A DNA stretch of 64,000 bases from Bog-752 sp963799395 (GTDB lineage Bacteria; Actinomycetota; Thermoleophilia; UBA2241): contig CAWCWZ010000060.1 in assembly GCA_963799395.1 (NCBI GenBank), positions 1-64,000 of the forward strand. Reading direction: 5' to 3'. Below, in pieces: positions 62,577-64,000 of the stretch. The notes under the pieces were generated by a model, which saw only the letters and a list, made by a program, of their open reading frames with translations, had not been told where the DNA came from and did no database searches. Each line of letters starts with the position of its first letter. Position 1 is the stretch's first letter. The position numbers were made by a program, and so were the translations under genes.

Positions 62577-64000
62577 ATGGGTAGCCTCGAGCGACACCCG
62601 ACACGAGCCCGGCTCCGCGCCCGGCGGGCGGCGCTCGCCATACTGCTGCTGGCGACGCTCGCGACCGCGCTCGCCGTGCTGCCCACCGCGGCCGCTTCGT
62701 CGGACTCCGGGGCGCGGGCCACGATAGCCCAGGTCGGCGGCGACGCGTCGGGGGCGGTGGCGGTCGACGCGGCCACGGCCAGCAACGTGACCACCGGCAC
62801 GTACAGCCCTCTGCCGGGCGTCGCGATGGCGACCGATCCCGCCGTCACCAGTTCGACCTGCTCTTCGTACCTGGTCGGGAGCTCGCTCGTATCGGCCGCC
62901 ACGGTCACGGCCGGCGGCGTGAGCCTGCTGGACGGCGTCGTGACCGCGACCGTCAAGCTCACGGCGACGGCCACCGTGCTCGACGGCGACGCCCAGGTGA
63001 CGACGGCCGGCAGCGCCGTTACGGTGACGCACGTCGCCGGCGTCGACGACACCGCGATCCCGTCCCAGGGCGTCGTCACGGTGCCCGGCGTCGGCACGCT
63101 CACGATCCTCCAGGAAAGCTCCGAGGCCGGCGGCGGCGAGGCCAGCGCCACGCTCGTCGGCCTGTTGCTCCACCTGGACACCGCCACCGACGGCGTGCCG
63201 GGCGGCACCGACATCATCGTCGGCTCGCTCGCCGTGCGCGCCGATCAGGCGACCCTCGATGTCCTGCTCGGCACGCCGACCCCCACGCCCACGCCGACCC
63301 CGAGCCGCACGGTGACGCCCACCCCCCGGCCGACGAGCACCACGACCCTGCGGCCGACGCCCAGCACGGCGCCGAGCTCTTCGTACCCGGCCGCGAGCTA
63401 CCCGACCATGCCGGCGCCAGCCACGCCGTCACCCGCGATCCTCGCCCGGTTCCCCGGCGCCGTGTTCCCGGTCGTCGGCTCCTACACCTACACCGACACC
63501 TTCGGCGCCTACCGGGCCGACATGCCCAACAAGCGGCACGAAGGCGACGACATCTTCGCGAGCTACGGAACGCCGGTCGTGGCCGTGCAGGACGGCGTCA
63601 TCACCGGCCTCAGCACCACGCCGATCGGCGGCAACAACATCCATCTCACGACGAGCCGCGGCGACTACTTCTACTACGCTCACCTGTCGCGCTTCGCCAC
63701 TGGCCTCGTCCAGGGCCAGCGGGTGGTCGCCGGCCAGACGATCGGCTACGTGGGCAACACCGGCGACGCCAAGACCACGTCGCCGCACCTGCATTTCGAG
63801 ATCCATCCCGACGGCGGTCCGGCCGTCGACCCCACGCCGTACCTCGACGCCTGGCGAGCGGCCGGCCACCTGGTGACGACGAGCCAGAGCGCCCAGCAGC
63901 TCGCCGGCGCCACTCCCACGCCGTCGCCCTCGGCCGACGACCCCGCCATCGACGCGGCCGTGCAGCAGGCGGCCGACGGCTTCGCCGCCCTCCAGGCCGA
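62577..64000 (+). CDS. Secreted M23 (LytM) peptidase with beta-rich N-terminal domain, 3' end beyond window
   Basis: 474 codons visible, no stop before the edge. Arg-rich signal peptide (ARRAALAILLLATLATALA, residues 14-40), then about 180 residues of Thr/Val-rich beta structure, a Thr-Pro linker (TPTPTPTPSRTVTPTPRPT), and an M23 domain with zinc ligands in KRHEGDDIFASYG and SPHLHFEIHPDGG. It ends in a second Pro/Ser linker and an Ala-rich region. M23 enzymes cut peptidoglycan cross-bridges. ATG at 62577. Confidence 0.88.
   Translation, partial: MGSLERHPTRARLRARRAALAILLLATLATALAVLPTAAASSDSGARATIAQVGGDASGAVAVDAATASNVTTGTYSPLPGVAMATDPAVTSSTCSSYLVGSSLVSAATVTAGGVSLLDGVVTATVKLTATATVLDGDAQVTTAGSAVTVTHVAGVDDTAIPSQGVVTVPGVGTLTILQESSEAGGGEASATLVGLLLHLDTATDGVPGGTDIIVGSLAVRADQATLDVLLGTPTPTPTPTPSRTVTPTPRPTSTTTLRPTPSTAPSSSYPAASYPTMPAPATPSPAILARFPGAVFPVVGSYTYTDTFGAYRADMPNKRHEGDDIFASYGTPVVAVQDGVITGLSTTPIGGNNIHLTTSRGDYFYYAHLSRFATGLVQGQRVVAGQTIGYVGNTGDAKTTSPHLHFEIHPDGGPAVDPTPYLDAWRAAGHLVTTSQSAQQLAGATPTPSPSADDPAIDAAVQQAADGFAALQA

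Overview
The window is about 70 percent GC and gene-dense, with short intergenic gaps. It has the gltX-cysS-rlmB-yacP-sigH gene order known from Firmicutes and anaerobic Actinomycetota, NlpC/P60 and M23 wall hydrolases, trehalose genes, several promoters sitting only 6-9 bases from a start codon (leaderless mRNAs), and anaerobe enzymes (aldehyde:ferredoxin oxidoreductase, corrinoid proteins, formyl-THF ligase). This suggests a strictly anaerobic, high-GC, deep-branching Actinomycetota-like bacterium. That placement is inference; no rRNA gene is present.

The main content is a complete pyrrolysine (Pyl, amino acid 22) system between about 22 and 32 kb. It comprises a split pyrrolysyl-tRNA synthetase (catalytic pylSc at 22098-22958, tRNA-binding pylSn at 25410-25751), an amber-decoding tRNA-Pyl (27796-27868) and the biosynthesis genes pylB, pylC and pylD (31657 down to 28364). 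An MttC-type corrinoid protein and an unassigned radical-SAM gene lie inside the locus. A second corrinoid protein opens the window. No MttB/MtbB/MtmB methyltransferase with an in-frame TAG is present, so the Pyl-containing target must be encoded elsewhere.

Layout: 0-3 kb holds a partial GCS2 ligase, corrinoid protein 1 and a DUF47-Pit phosphate pair. 3-8 kb holds a B12-radical SAM protein, a DUF5658 protein, an NlpC/P60 hydrolase and PilT. 8-13 kb is the gltX-to-sigH operon. 13-22 kb holds an Orn/Lys/Arg decarboxylase-like protein, a lipoprotein, PyrE, TldD/PmbA, a SufR-like regulator, UppP and an amidase. 22-35 kb is the Pyl locus, then a nitroreductase, a ferredoxin and an AOR. 35-40 kb is an operon for a (Re)-citrate/homocitrate synthase, an aconitase-type dehydratase, a cyclophilin and an isocitrate-type dehydrogenase. 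40-44 kb is gatCAB plus a cold-shock gene. 44-50 kb holds an aminotransferase, a nucleotidyltransferase-like protein, a phosphoesterase, an amino-acid permease and an Lrp regulator. 50-56 kb is fhs-fchA-folD-hydC-hydB. 56-64 kb holds larC, a glycosyltransferase, otsA, treT, an ImmA-type peptidase and a partial M23 peptidase.

Working model (inference): methyl groups from methylamines or betaines enter on MttC-type corrinoid proteins through Pyl-dependent methyltransferases. They are then oxidised through FolD, FchA and Fhs, with electrons passing to the HydBC flavoprotein pair, or are used for acetogenesis.

Two sequence-level features cut across the window. Many long perfect GC-rich palindromes occur, several inside reading frames. 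Single-base frameshifts cluster at 0.3-2.8 kb and 28.4-34.6 kb and look like consensus errors rather than true gene decay.
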